DNA of 64,000 bases, from the NCBI RefSeq assembly GCF_009727055.1, contig NC_052350.1:36137613-36201612 (forward strand). The letters run 5' to 3'. Positions 12,761 through 23,851 of the stretch are shown here, piece after piece (the first letter of the stretch is position 1; each line of letters opens with the position of its first letter). The DNA comes from Benincasa hispida. Its lineage: Eukaryota; Streptophyta; Magnoliopsida; Cucurbitales; Cucurbitaceae. The notes beneath the pieces were generated by a model that did not search any database, was not told the DNA's origin, and was given only the letters and a program-made list of their open reading frames with translations. Position numbers and translations under genes: made by a program.

Positions 12761-15016
12761 TGAAGGAAATCGGATTCACGATTTCTATGAGTAGCGGAAG
12801 AAAGATAATTCCAAATTACAATCATGAATGAACAAAACATTTACAGTCGACTTCAAACAAACGGTTATACAATTCATACAAAAATTACAACATGAAAAAA
12901 TCAAATAAACAACAGAGAAACTCTACGAACATTTGAATCCTCGACTCCACGCTCTGTTGCGCGACCGTTCGAACAACAACAACCTCGAATGCTCGATCTA
13001 CACGACCGCAACATCACAACAAACACAGCACAAACACTTCATGCTCGTCCTCAACGATCTCCTCGGTCACGAACTCCTCATCAACACAAACGGCCTCCAT
13101 AACACCACAAACGACCTCTAGAAAACCTCGACGGTGTCGAGTTGAGTATGACACTACCAACAAGGCTACCTTAATATTATTAGTGTGAGAATCTAGAGGG
13201 TGGGCTTTTTTCGGACTTGGTATGAGGTAGACGAATGGAGGAAACATCGATCGTGTACACGACTGGACAAATGGGAGATGCCGGAGACCTATCATATATG
13301 TTGATGCTCAATCGTTTAGATAAAGCTAAGCGATCGTCTAGTAAAAACTATGTGATCATTTAGCTCATCATTTCGCTCGGTCTGTCGCCTACAGACACTA
13401 CACGATCGTTTACTTTAGGCAAGCGATCGTCTAGCAAAATTATGCGATCATTTAGTAAATATTGCACGATCGTTTAGCTCGCCACTGCATGATCGTTTAG
13501 CTCGCCACTACACGATCGTTTAGCTCGCCCAACCGTCATTTAGTAAATCCATATTTACTTGATGACTTTGAGAGTTTCTTTTGCGTAAGAGAGAAAACTC
13601 AATACTTTTTCAATCGTTTGTTAAACTTCTTTTCAAAATAGGAAAACCACTTTTCTTTTAAACTTACGGTTACGATGAATTTAATAACCACCCTCTCACT
13701 TGGTTATTAAAGAAAAATAATTAATTATCCAATAATTAATATTATTATAAATATAAATGATAACCAACTTATCATACTATATTTATAACCTATAGGTTTA
13801 ATATTTCATCTCATGAAACATATAAACAATAGTTCTTTTTCTATTCCATGGTACTTAATGTAAAACTCATTTACATCAATCCTTTACTAGATGTATCTCA
13901 TACATCAAACCGATTATATCATATATAATCAAAATACCTTTTGTCAATTTGAACATTTCAAATCAACACCAAGAACTTATCCTCAACTGAATCCATTGAG
14001 CTACTAAGGGGACCTCATGGACCTGTAGCTTGAAGCTCCAACGGTACAAGAATAACTGACTAAACTCTTTAGTCATAAGATCCACCATCCATTAACTGTC
14101 AGGCACTCCACCAAAGATCGATAGCTGAACTCTCCTTACCACAGATATATTATGTGTCCATCTTAACCAATCAACAGAGCGACAACCCTTCATAGATCGC
14201 TCGTAAGTACAACTGGGCCAATAACCGTTATGCCCCTGTAGTTACATCTGTCTCCTTAAGTACCACTGATCCCTCTAATGGACATAAGTCATAGTCCTAC
14301 TATGACCGAGTCTTCTTTTCCAAAGAGAAGTTGTGGCTACTATATTCAAGCCCCGGAATCAGCCCTTAAGGGAGCAATCTCTCTACTTATCCCTACTTCG
14401 GGAAAGAAGTGAATTCCATCTTGTGGATTGAGTTTCCAGCTCCCAGATCAGATAAGTCCCCAAAAAGGTATGTATGTTGAGTTGGCAATCTGGCCACTCT
14501 CACCCATACTAATCAAAGGACCGCCCTCAAAGGCAGAAGTTTCCAAAACATTCAGGATTGAGGTCGTGTCACCTATGGTCATTTAGGTGAGATGTAAATC
14601 TCTAGTATCAACGACGTTATATACAGAGTCTATTCATCTTGTGGTCCAAGTCTTATACAAACTCTTTGTATAGGACATCCCCACTCACAGTCTCTACATG
14701 AATGGTTAGAATCTACCATCTGTAATAGTTTACAACACTTGCAAACTTCTATAAAGCGGGCCGTATCCGTAGTGTCACTAGGATCAGGTATCATACCTTA
14801 ATCTTTATACTACAAACCTATTTAGGTTATCACTTAAGGCATGATCGACTTGTATATCACATATACATGCTTAAGTTCACATAAGATAACCAAGAAGCTT
14901 TGTTTATTGGATATGAGTAAATGCCAGAATTAAATAACACTTATTTTATTCATTGAAAAATGTGTATCTTTACAAAACAACGAAACTCCGGGAGAATTAG
15001 GACATCAATCCCAACA
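12761..15016 (-). mobile_element. Solo copia-type LTR nested in another LTR
   Basis: On the minus strand it starts TGTTGGGATTGATGTCC (15016) and ends GATTTCCTTCA (12761), 2256 bp with TG...CA termini. Flanks are GGCAT (12756-12760) and GGCGT (15017-15021), a 5-bp target duplication with one change. Joining the flanks restores the continuity seen in the related 3' LTR near 10262. No coding domain is present, so it is a solo LTR. It carries a dense array of CGATCG-cored motifs (about 13310-13540). Confidence 0.85.
13310..13540. repeat. Array of CGATCG-cored motifs in LTR
   Basis: Repeated degenerate copies of CACGATCGTTTAG, AAGCGATCGTCTAG and TGATCATTTAG, the last three as near-identical blocks ending TTTAGCTCGCC (about 13467-13530). 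Each core is a palindrome. Similar motifs occur in the LTR and leader of the copia element (2190-2320, 3160-3600, 11030-11150). Confidence 0.8.
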
Positions 15017-15400
15017 GGCGTCACATCGTTCAAGCCCCAAAATCAGCCCTTAAGGGAGCAATCTATCTACTTACCCCTACTTCGGGGAAGGAGTGAATTC
15101 CATCTTGTGTAGTTGAGTTCTCAGCTCCCCAATCAAATGAATCCTCAAAGTGGTAGGTTTGAGTCGGCGATCTGGCCACTCACACTTATGCAAATCAAAG
15201 GACCGTCATTAAAGACAGGAGTTCCCAACTCACTCAGGATTAAGGTCATGTTACCTATGGCCATCCTAGTGAAGTGAAGTCTTTGTCATGAACGACGTTA
15301 TATAACGAGACTAAACACTTCGTAGTCCAGTCTTATACAAACTCCTTTGTATAAAACACCCCCACTCGCATGTCTCCACATGAATGATTAGGATCTACCA

Positions 15401-15438
15401 CTGTCTCTTATACACATCTAGATGTGTATAAGAGACAG
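15401..15438. other. Nextera mate-pair junction adapter (two Tn5 mosaic ends)
   Basis: The 38-bp perfect palindrome is the 19-bp Tn5 mosaic end AGATGTGTATAAGAGACAG preceded by its reverse complement. This is the known circularisation junction of Nextera mate-pair libraries and is not plant sequence. The LTR to its left is cut short at exactly this point. Confidence 0.98.
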
Positions 15439-15829
15439 ATATTATGCTTATAGAATATGTGAAATTTTTTTGAAAGTGATATTGAAATTCTCCGAAGTTG
15501 GACTAATTTGGAAACATTGGGCAATTTACTTTATACCTACTATTTCGTCTGGTTTTTGGTTTCTAGTCTGATTTTATTAGTAGCCATGATTGGGACTTTG
15601 AAAGTGATATCTTTAAACATTACTATGTTCTTTTCTTAAAAGTTAAGAATATAGTTTGTTGGTATAATTAGCCTATGGAGTTCATGAACTTCTGTTGAAG
15701 AATGATCTGATTGAAGTGTATTATGTTGGGAGGGGTGTTTGAAAAAGTTAGGAGCATTGACTTTGTTGGTAAAGTATAGACGAAAATATGGGATTTGTAT
15801 TATATAATTTTGCATATACTTGTTGCTAG

Positions 15830-16613
15830 GAGCGCATTGAACAAACTGAGACTGAGACGACAACTTCAACAACTAACGTGGTTGATGATGCTTTGAGTAA
15901 GGTTCTTGGCCCTGACCGTGGTCATAAGAGGATTTGGGTTTGGTGGGACTCGTACAAAACTATCTCTCTTGTTTCAACAAGATAATAAGTACAAAGTCTT
16001 GAAAAAGAATATTTGAAGATGAAGGAGGAAATGATAGAAATGAAAGCAATGAAAGATGAAATCATAGAAATGAAAGCATTATGCCATGTTTTATAAAGAA
16101 ACAGGTAATCTTTTTTTCTTTAAGTCACTTGCATTCATTTTTTTTTCTTAACTTTTTTGTTTCATATGAAATTATCATAGGTTGAACCAAGTGAGGAACT
16201 TTCAAATGCTAATGCAAGCGTACCTAAGGCACTAAATATTCCTTTAACTTTTCTAATATCATCTCCATCGGTAAATTTATTTGTAATATAATGAGAATTA
16301 TTCTTGATTTCATTATTATCTTATTCTAATATCTCATATTTCTTTTGATAGAGCATCAATAACAATAGTCAAATTAAGTGCAAGTTATTAGATTGGTATG
16401 GCTCATGAGAGATTGTTGCAGAAGGACGATGGTATTCTAATGATTTAGCTGCTCTTGTTCATCACATTCCTTTTGGTCCACATGCAGTTAGAATGTGGGT
16501 TGATGTATCAAAGAAACCCTATGCCTATTTGTAGAGGCCTTCATCTGAGATGACATGTATTGAATAAGCTTTGGGCAGTACAGTTGCATGGCCATATGAT
16601 AAAGTAATTATTG
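15830..16613 (+). pseudogene. CACTA-encoded Transposase_24/DUF8039-type protein, C-terminal fragment
   Basis: Likely exons are 15830-16104, 16181-16270 and 16352-16613, bounded by AG and GT: acceptor TTGTTGCTAG before 15830, donor GTAATC at 16105, acceptor ATCATAG before 16181, donor GTAAAT at 16271, acceptor GATAG before 16352, donor GTATGT at 16614. The first exon encodes VLGPDRGHKR followed by a lysine/glutamate-rich coiled stretch. The last encodes CKLLDWYGS...EGRWYSND...HHIPFGPHAVRMWVD, typical of the C-terminal domain of proteins carried by CACTA elements. Three in-frame stops break the last exon, one at a tryptophan position before RPS. Family naming is from memory of the motif pattern. 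The N-terminal half of a similar protein is at 62698-63891. Confidence 0.7.
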
Positions 16614-17089
16614 GTATGTTATTTTCTAAGCTTATTTATCTATATTTATTAAAATATTTTCTATATTTATTTAATATTCACTATTGCTGGTGTATACAAA
16701 ATCGTATATTGATATAGATTTTATAAATTTATGTAGGTGAATAAAATGATGCCTTACTAGAGGAAAAGAGAACCAACAATGACAGCTCAACTACGTATTT
16801 TTGAACACTTGGTGAATTTTGAACACTTTGTATTTTGAGGGCTAACCTATGTATGTTGGTGGTGTGGTCACTAAATACTTTATCTAGCTTGTATCATTTA
16901 GACACAACTTTATTATAGGAAATTATTGAATATTTTATTTTGTAATGTTAATAGATTAAGAATGGAAGTTATTAGTATCTATTATGTTATGAAGTATATT
17001 ATGTGCGTATATTTTAACTAAAATTGAGTACTTGAGCCAAAATTTATCAAAATCTAATTAATTAAAAAATTATTTTTGAAAAAAAAGCT

Positions 17090-17523
17090 ACCTCTTTTAT
17101 AGTCATGAGTTAAAGCTATAGAAAGATTTATATAGTAAAAATGAAATGCTATTAAAAGGTTATTATAATAATTATATAATTGGAAAAGATGAAATAACAT
17201 TACTATAACATACAATTACAACTATAAATACTATATTATAGCATCGGAAAAAGGCTATTATATGTTAAAGATAACACATTATTTTAGCTATATAAACATA
17301 TTATAACTTTAATAAAAAAAAAAAGGATATCAAATGTTTTTATAGCATCGTATATAAGCTGTATCTTCATATTTTATAATAGCATCCATTATAGTTTTAG
17401 AAAAATGCTATAAAAAGTCTCAAACTTTTAATAACATGGGTAGTCAGAACTTTCGAAAAAAAACTATAAAAAGTCTATTTTAGCTTTTTCCGTTAACTAT
17501 CGTATATGTTATTTCTTGTAGTG
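17090..17523. repeat. CACTA subterminal repeat zone
   Basis: Short words such as TATAGCAT, GCTATAAAA and AGCTATA recur in both orientations up to the TTCTTGTAGTG terminus. Subterminal repeats of this sort serve as transposase binding sites in En/Spm elements. Confidence 0.6.
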
Positions 17524-20500
17524 AAAACTCTCGGTAGATTGTCTGGGTTTTTCCTTTCTCTAGCAAGATTTGTATGCAAAAGGGAAAAAGTAAAGTTAAA
17601 GCAAAGGGGAGCTTTTATATGTGCTTTGTTAGTGAAACACATGGTGAAAGTGTTGCCACCTAATTGTTTTTCATTTTAACGTAATATTTTTCAATTATAT
17701 GCTCTTTTTATTTGGGAATAATTTATCATATTCATCCATAATACTTATAGGTAGTTTGAGGTACTGGGTTGAGTTCACTTGTTATATATATGAAGTTTAT
17801 ATGTCTATGTTTGGGGTATAAAGTTATTTTGTTTGAGTTAGAAAGTATGTGTTTATGGTATTGAGTTCATATGTTAGAACTATTTGGTGCAGTTTTTTCC
17901 CACATAAATAATATATTTTTATGATGAATATTTTTGTTTGAAAACTTTTTTTATTCAATAATTCTACATATCTTTTTTTTTTTTTAAATAAACTAAGTAT
18001 TGCATTTTGTTTTATTATTTTTTTTAAAAGATAGACATGTATTGTTGGGAGTTTTGGGAAATGAGGTTTAGGGTTACTTTTGGATCATGCATTTCTTTTT
18101 TTTTTTTTTTAATTTAAACAAATATTTTACAAATTTATGCATGTGATGTTTCTAGTTAAGTTGGACAAAATTATGTTGGATTCATCCGCAAAAAACAAAT
18201 TTGGATTTTATATTGTAAGTGAAAGATTTTCAAAATGTAATTCTAATATAATGACCCTATTAATAGTCATGTTACATGGTTGACACAAAAAAATGTAACA
18301 AATGGCCTCTTTCTTTGTATATATATGTTCAACAAAAAAAAAATGACTAAGTCCCCTTACACTAAAAAAAAAAAAAAAAAAAAAACATAAACCTCCATCT
18401 AATCCTCTGTCTGATATATATGTTCAACAACTTTCTTCCACCTCTCAAACTTCGATTCATACTTATCTTTTTGTGATGATAAAAGCTTTTGTTTGAATTA
18501 ACTTAGAAAAAAAAATATTTGTTAAAAGGTCATTTTTTATTGAAATACTTTTTATAAAAATACTCGTATGTTTGGTAACTCTTTCTTTTTTATGTACAAA
18601 TTTGTTTGGTTTGTTATATTGTAAAGGTGTTTTATTCATGTTAAATTAGTATAAAGAATGACTATAAAATAATATGAACTAATAATTTAAAATAATGGTC
18701 ATCGGAGTTGGTGGAGGTGGCCACCAACAATGATGGCCAGAGTTGGCCATTAGCAGTGGTGGTCGGAGTTAGTCATCGACAAAAGTCACCAAAGATGGTG
18801 GGTGGGATTAACAACTAGAGGTGGTGGCTAGAGTGACAATGGGGACATCAATGGTGATGAGGATCTACTGCCCTATTACCTAATTAGTGGACATGAACAT
18901 AAAATATCGGTGACATACAAAATTGTGCCCCCAAAAGCTTGATAACCCATCTCATAGCAACTCATACCCTCATATCAAACATAGTTGAACACCCTAATGA
19001 ATTAGCAAAAATTGAAGAAGACTTAAGCAGCCTAAAAGAAAAAAGAAAAAAAAATTATAAATTTTATCCTACATAAGGAGTCGTTTAGTTTGAGGTTTTT
19101 CTAGATGGAAATTGACACATACATCCAAAACCCATGTTTGTTTCACAATTTCAACACTTTGCTGAGAATAAGCAATTCCCAAACATCCCATTTTCCTATT
19201 GACAAGGATTTTCTTTAATTGATATGTTCTAAGAGTGATTTTAAAATAGTTAAAATAACTTTTATTATTTTTAAAATCACTTCAAAAGATGTTTCCAATG
19301 GTTCAAAATCAACCTTGACAGTATGAAAATTGCATTTAAAAATGTTAAATAAAAAATTTAATTAATTTTAAATGATTAAAAATTAATTTTGAACCCTACT
19401 TCAAATTCACTCTTAAAACATGTCTTATATGTGGATTTCAACATTCATTGCCAAACAATATATAATTGAAAAATACATTAATGCATTAGAAACTAAGTTG
19501 AACCTCTCTCAAAGATAAAAGACTAAATTGGTACCAACACTCAACATAAGGGTCAAGTGTGTGTTTTTTCCTATATAAGGGCAAGTAACTTTCAAATCTT
19601 CCGCACAAATTTCTTGATGAAATTTAGGAAGTTATTTAATACTTATATTTTGTGTTATTTTCAAATATAGTAAAATGAATCAAAATATTTATAAATATAG
19701 CAAAAAGTTATTGTCTATCAGTGATAGATGATAGTATGATTGTAGTACTACTTTCACTTATAAACATTAATAAACTGTGACATTTTGCAATATCATTGAT
19801 AGACACGGATGGATTGTGATATTTTGTAATATTTAAAATTTTTTTAGTAGTTTTATCATTTAAAACAATTTTTTTCAATTTTTATTCTTAGAAAATGTTT
19901 TCAAAAAACAGTTAATTATTCAGCAAAATTGAGCTTTGAATCTTATAATTAAAATAAACCTATTTTAAGTATATCAATTTACACTCTAAATTTCATAAAT
20001 GAATCAATTTAGGTGTTCAACTAAAATTTCATTTGAGAATAATTCATATATCGACTCTAATGGTTCATTTTATAAATTTGACACTTGAAGAAGTTTACAC
20101 ATGTGCGACTATTGATACATGATTTAAAATGATTCATTTATGAAATTTTAGGAATTTAGATGATACAAATTATAAGTTTCACACGATATCTGTTAAATGT
20201 AATTTGAAGAATGGTAAAACTTGACATATTTTTGAACGTTTAGGATTTAAATTTATATAATTATTAGTTTAAGGGTATTATTTGATACAACCATCAAATT
20301 TTGAAGTACAAATTGATATTTTTCATAATTAAAAAAAAGAGCTAGATCTGTTATTAAAAAAAAAAAAACAAAAAAGGAAAAAAGAGTTAAGCCTGAACAT
20401 TAATTTGTTTTTTTAATTTTCCCTCAAAGTCAGAATTTCACATGGATTGAAGCATTAAATTTAACTGAATAAAATTAGGAAAATAAAAAATGAACTCGCT

Positions 20501-22420
20501 GTTGTAAAGATAGGTAGGCACAAAGAATATTAAATTATAAAATATTATATAATAATATTACCAAAAATAAATTAAATATATAAATAGAAATAGTCTCGAC
20601 CGTACAACTGTTTTTTTGCAAAACCCCCGCGAAACCCTGCCCTTTTTTCTCCTTGGGCAGCCGGGCAGCTCTCTCCCACTGCCCGTTCCAGTGTAATCAC
20701 GCTCCAAATCCCCTCCCCACGCCGTTACTTTTAACGGTTGAAAATAATAATAATAATAAAAAAAAATCTTTTTTAATTGAAAATATACGATTTTTTTAAA
20801 ACATATTTGTCTAACTGATATAATGGTTTATTAAAAAAAGCTAAGTTAAATAATGGTAAATAGTTATTGATCTAACTCTATTCTTATTATATAATTAACT
20901 AATCTATCAACTCTATCTTTGGTATATCACTAGTTGATTTGTATATTAATTAACTTTATTAATTGACATCATATGTATCATCTTTTTTTTTTTTCCCTAT
21001 TTTCACAATATCTTGTTTACCTAAGATTTTTGCAATATATTTAAATTGTGCTAAAATGGATTGTTTTTAGTTCAACAATTATATAGGTAGAAAATCGAAT
21101 CATCTACGGTTGAGTTAGTGATTGATGTTTTATCTACTAAATTATGCTTAGAGTGATATAAGAATTTGACTTACGTTCTCTAAGATCGAATGTTTTATCT
21201 TTTCATTATGCATGTAATAATCGAACTACATGAAGCCTCTCATCTTATCTTAAAAAACACCATTGAAGAAAAAAAAAAATACTATTTTGATATGATATTT
21301 AGCACTCGTTTTATATTAGTTCCTATTTCAGATGTTCAAATGTAGTGTTTGTAGTTTCAATAAATCATAAAATAAGTCATCATATCACACTGGTTTAAAG
21401 ATATTTTTTTTTTCAAATTCAATAAAAGAGTTTTCATTTAATAAATGACATAATGTGAATATATTTTCAAATTTTTGAGAAAAAAACCTAATGGAGATTT
21501 ATAAAAAAAAAAAATTAACATTAAATAGAGAAGAATCTTAAGCTTTTATTAAAAATGTGAAAATTAAATTTGATAACTTGAAAATACAGATAGTAAATAG
21601 AACAAATTTTAAATTAAGAGACTAAAATGGTATCTTAACCTAAATACTTCACTCTCCTCAAAATATGAGTATAAAATTACCAAATACATTATACTACTTA
21701 CTATTACAACATTTGAAATTATATCATTTGAGCTGTTCATAAATACCAAAAGTTAATATTGTAACATTTTTAAAAAAACAATGATATTTTAAAAACAAAA
21801 TGATAAAGTTTAGGGATAATTTTTTAGGTTAAAATATCATTTTGATTTTTATATTTTGAATTTTTTTTAATTCTAGTCCTTATATCTTCAATAAATTTTA
21901 CATTTAGTCCCATGATTAGTTTATCGTTGATTTTTAAAAAATATTTTATTATCTATTAATATTTTTATTATAAATTCAGTAAACATATTCACATTAAGGC
22001 TATTTTAAAATATAAAAAAATAACTAAAATGTGTAACACATAATAGTAAAATATCATCGTTTATCTAAAATAGACCGCGAAAGACTACTATGTGAATCTA
22101 TCTATGTCATGATAGACAGAGATAATAATCTATCGTGGTTTATTGCAAATAAACTGTTATATTTTGTTATTATTTATAAATATTTTTAGCAGTTTTATCA
22201 TTTAAAATAATTATTTTAAGTATTTTCTTCCACAAAAATTATTATTTATTATTTAGTAGTAAAATAAACCTCAATGTATTAAATTAAGATTGATTAAAAT
22301 TAAATATACTAAAATTGGACAAACATGAACACAGACTTCAAAATAATATTTTAATTTTTAATAATTTATTTTTTAATTAAAAAAAGAAAAGAAACATGAA
22401 GACGCCGTTAGTTCACAGAA
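17524..22420. other. AT-rich intergenic DNA, no gene seen
   Basis: No domain-bearing frame. Notable content: poly(A/T) runs (for example 18364-18385), a degenerate GGTGG/GGCC-rich repeat (about 18690-18840) with recurring GGTGGTCGGAGTT-like words, TATCAGTGATAG-type palindromes (about 19710-19800 and 22080-22140), and an isolated GC-rich patch at about 20600-20730. Confidence 0.6.
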
Positions 22421-22762
22421 GGTTCTGAGAGTCAAGCTTGGGGTTCTTCTCCTTCCTTCCTTTCTTCCTCCCCCAATTTCAGTCTTCTCTCGCCATCGAT
22501 ATCGTTTTCTCTCTGTTTCTCTCTGTTTCTGTTTCTCCATTTTCTGTTTCCACAGCTCACAGTGGCTGAGTTTCATGAATCAAGGCTTTCCCAGAAACCC
22601 AAATTCTCCATTTCTTCTTCTTCTTCTTCTTCTTCTCCACTTTCTGTCACAATTCCAGACCATAATCACCATTTTTCCCATTCTGGAACTCCATCTTTCT
22701 CCAGATTTTCCTTCAATTCCTCCCACTTTCCCTCCTTGAGACTTGTAACCCCAGTTCCCTCC
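22420..22762 (+). promoter_or_regulatory. Likely 5' leader and proximal promoter of the GT14 gene
   Basis: A CT-rich tract (about 22445-22555, CTCTGTTTCTCTCTG-like) is typical of plant 5' UTRs and sits just upstream of the gene. A frame continuous with the gene is open from 22562 and encodes a serine run from a (TTC)n microsatellite, but it contains no ATG before 22763. AT-rich sequence at about 22340-22385 could hold a TATA element; no single site is certain. Confidence 0.45.
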
Positions 22763-23851
22763 ATGTTCTCTACCCCCTTTGTTCTTTCCTTCTCCCTCCT
22801 CCTTTCTCTTCCTATCCTCTTCCTTCTCGCCCCTCATTTCATCCCTTCACGCCCTCAATCCATTCCAATCCCTCCACCGGACGACCACGACGATCTCTTT
22901 CTCTTCAATCGCGCCACCGCTGGATCTAATCCCAACAACCCATCTACGTTTTCCCATCTTTCTTCCACCAACAACCCTAAATTGAAGATTGCTTTCCTCT
23001 TTCTCACTAATTCTGACCTCCATTTTGCTCCTCTTTGGATTCGTTTCTTCCCCAATTCCTCAGATCTTTACAATGTTTATGTTCATGCTGATCCTTCCAT
23101 CAACATTACACGCCCTGGCGGCCCTTTTCTGGGTCGTTTTATTGTTGCCAAACGGACTTATCGTGGGTCTCCTACTCTCATCTCTGCCACGCGCCGCCTT
23201 ATCGCCACCGCCATGATTGATGATCCTGCTAATGCGTATTTCGCTTTATTGTCTCAGTTTTGTATCCCTCTTCATTCGTTTTCTTATGTTTATAACTCTT
23301 TGTTTTCTTCCACTACTTTTGATTCTACCTCCACTCCCTCTGAGTTGACTCATTTGGGTGTGCGGATTCGATTCAAGAGTTTTATTGAGATTGTTTCCAA
23401 AGAACGACATCTATGGCAGAGGTATAATGCTAGGGGTCGATTCACCATGATGCCCGAGGTTCCTTTTGAGAAATTTCGAGTTGGATCTCAGTTCTTTGTG
23501 TTGACTAGAAAACACGCGTTGGTGGTTGTTAATGATCGGACGTTGTGGAGGAAATTTAAGATTCCTTGCCAAAGTTCTGAGGATTGTTACCCTGAAGAAC
23601 ATTATTTTCCAACTCTTCTTTCAATGAGGGATCTGAGTGGTTGTACCCAATACACACTTACTCGGGTTAATTGGACTGGAACTGCTAATGGGCATCCTTA
23701 TACTTATCAAAGTTCAGAGGTTTCTCCTAAGCTTATTTACCAGCTCCGGAAATCGAATTATTCAGAGTCTTATTTGTTTGCCCGGAAATTCACTCCGGAT
23801 TGCTTGAGACCTCTGATGGCTATAGCTAAGTCTGTGATTTTCCGGGACTGA
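22763..23851 (+). CDS. Core-2/I-branching beta-1,6-N-acetylglucosaminyltransferase-like protein (GT14, BC10-like)
   Basis: Predicted 362-residue type II membrane protein of the Golgi. The first ATG of the frame is used; it is followed by a hydrophobic anchor (about residues 6-24, FVLSFSLLLSLPILFLL) and a proline/aspartate-rich stem. The Branch domain begins near residue 75 (KIAFLFLT) and includes YNVYVHADPS (about 104-113), the KRTYRGSPTLISATRRL segment, ALLSQFCIPL, a GSQFFVLTRKHA segment, the EEHYFPTLLS motif (about 279-288) and NWTG (about 303), ending at SVIFRD. Length is slightly below the usual 370-430 of plant homologues. Family members are thought to transfer sugars onto glycoproteins or arabinogalactan in the secretory pathway, and rice BC10 affects cell walls; the exact substrate here is unknown. 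The reading frame is unbroken and no intron is needed. A GGTAAGTTG soon after the stop could be a donor of a 3' UTR intron. It is the only intact gene in the window. Confidence 0.9.
   Translation: MFSTPFVLSFSLLLSLPILFLLAPHFIPSRPQSIPIPPPDDHDDLFLFNRATAGSNPNNPSTFSHLSSTNNPKLKIAFLFLTNSDLHFAPLWIRFFPNSSDLYNVYVHADPSINITRPGGPFLGRFIVAKRTYRGSPTLISATRRLIATAMIDDPANAYFALLSQFCIPLHSFSYVYNSLFSSTTFDSTSTPSELTHLGVRIRFKSFIEIVSKERHLWQRYNARGRFTMMPEVPFEKFRVGSQFFVLTRKHALVVVNDRTLWRKFKIPCQSSEDCYPEEHYFPTLLSMRDLSGCTQYTLTRVNWTGTANGHPYTYQSSEVSPKLIYQLRKSNYSESYLFARKFTPDCLRPLMAIAKSVIFRD

Larger units (their letters stand above)
11715..15400 (-). mobile_element. Inverted copia-type LTR, interrupted and truncated
   Basis: Read on the minus strand the LTR ends at 11715 (…GACCTCACA) and comprises 11715-12760 plus 15017-15400. 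The part 12430-12760 plus 15017-15400 is a clear reverse-strand homologue of 9900-10610 in the copia 3' LTR. The remainder, 11715-12430, is diverged U3/R/U5 sequence. It is split at 12760/15017 by a nested LTR, and its own 5' end is missing: by comparison with the nested LTR about 300 bp should follow 15400, but the sequence instead enters the mate-pair adapter. No internal retrotransposon domains accompany it. Confidence 0.75.
15439..17523 (+). mobile_element. 3' part of a CACTA (En/Spm) transposon
   Basis: Ends at 17523 with ATTTCTTGTAGTG, the reverse complement of the classic CACTACAAGAAAT terminus. It includes exons of an element-encoded protein (15830-16613) and an AT-rich subterminal zone with repeated ATAGC/CTATAAAA words (about 17090-17523). 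The left part is missing because of the artificial junction at 15401-15438. Confidence 0.75.

Noticed and set aside
12933..13295. Frames of 62 and 93 codons on opposite strands
   Set aside because: They lie in the solo LTR at 12761-15016, overlap each other and show no known domain.
13310..13540. CRISPR-like spacing of repeats
   Set aside because: Repeats are short and degenerate with irregular spacers inside an LTR of a plant genome; no cas genes.
22580..23055. Arginine/glycine-rich minus-strand frames
   Set aside because: Antisense shadows of the GT14 gene and its microsatellite leader.
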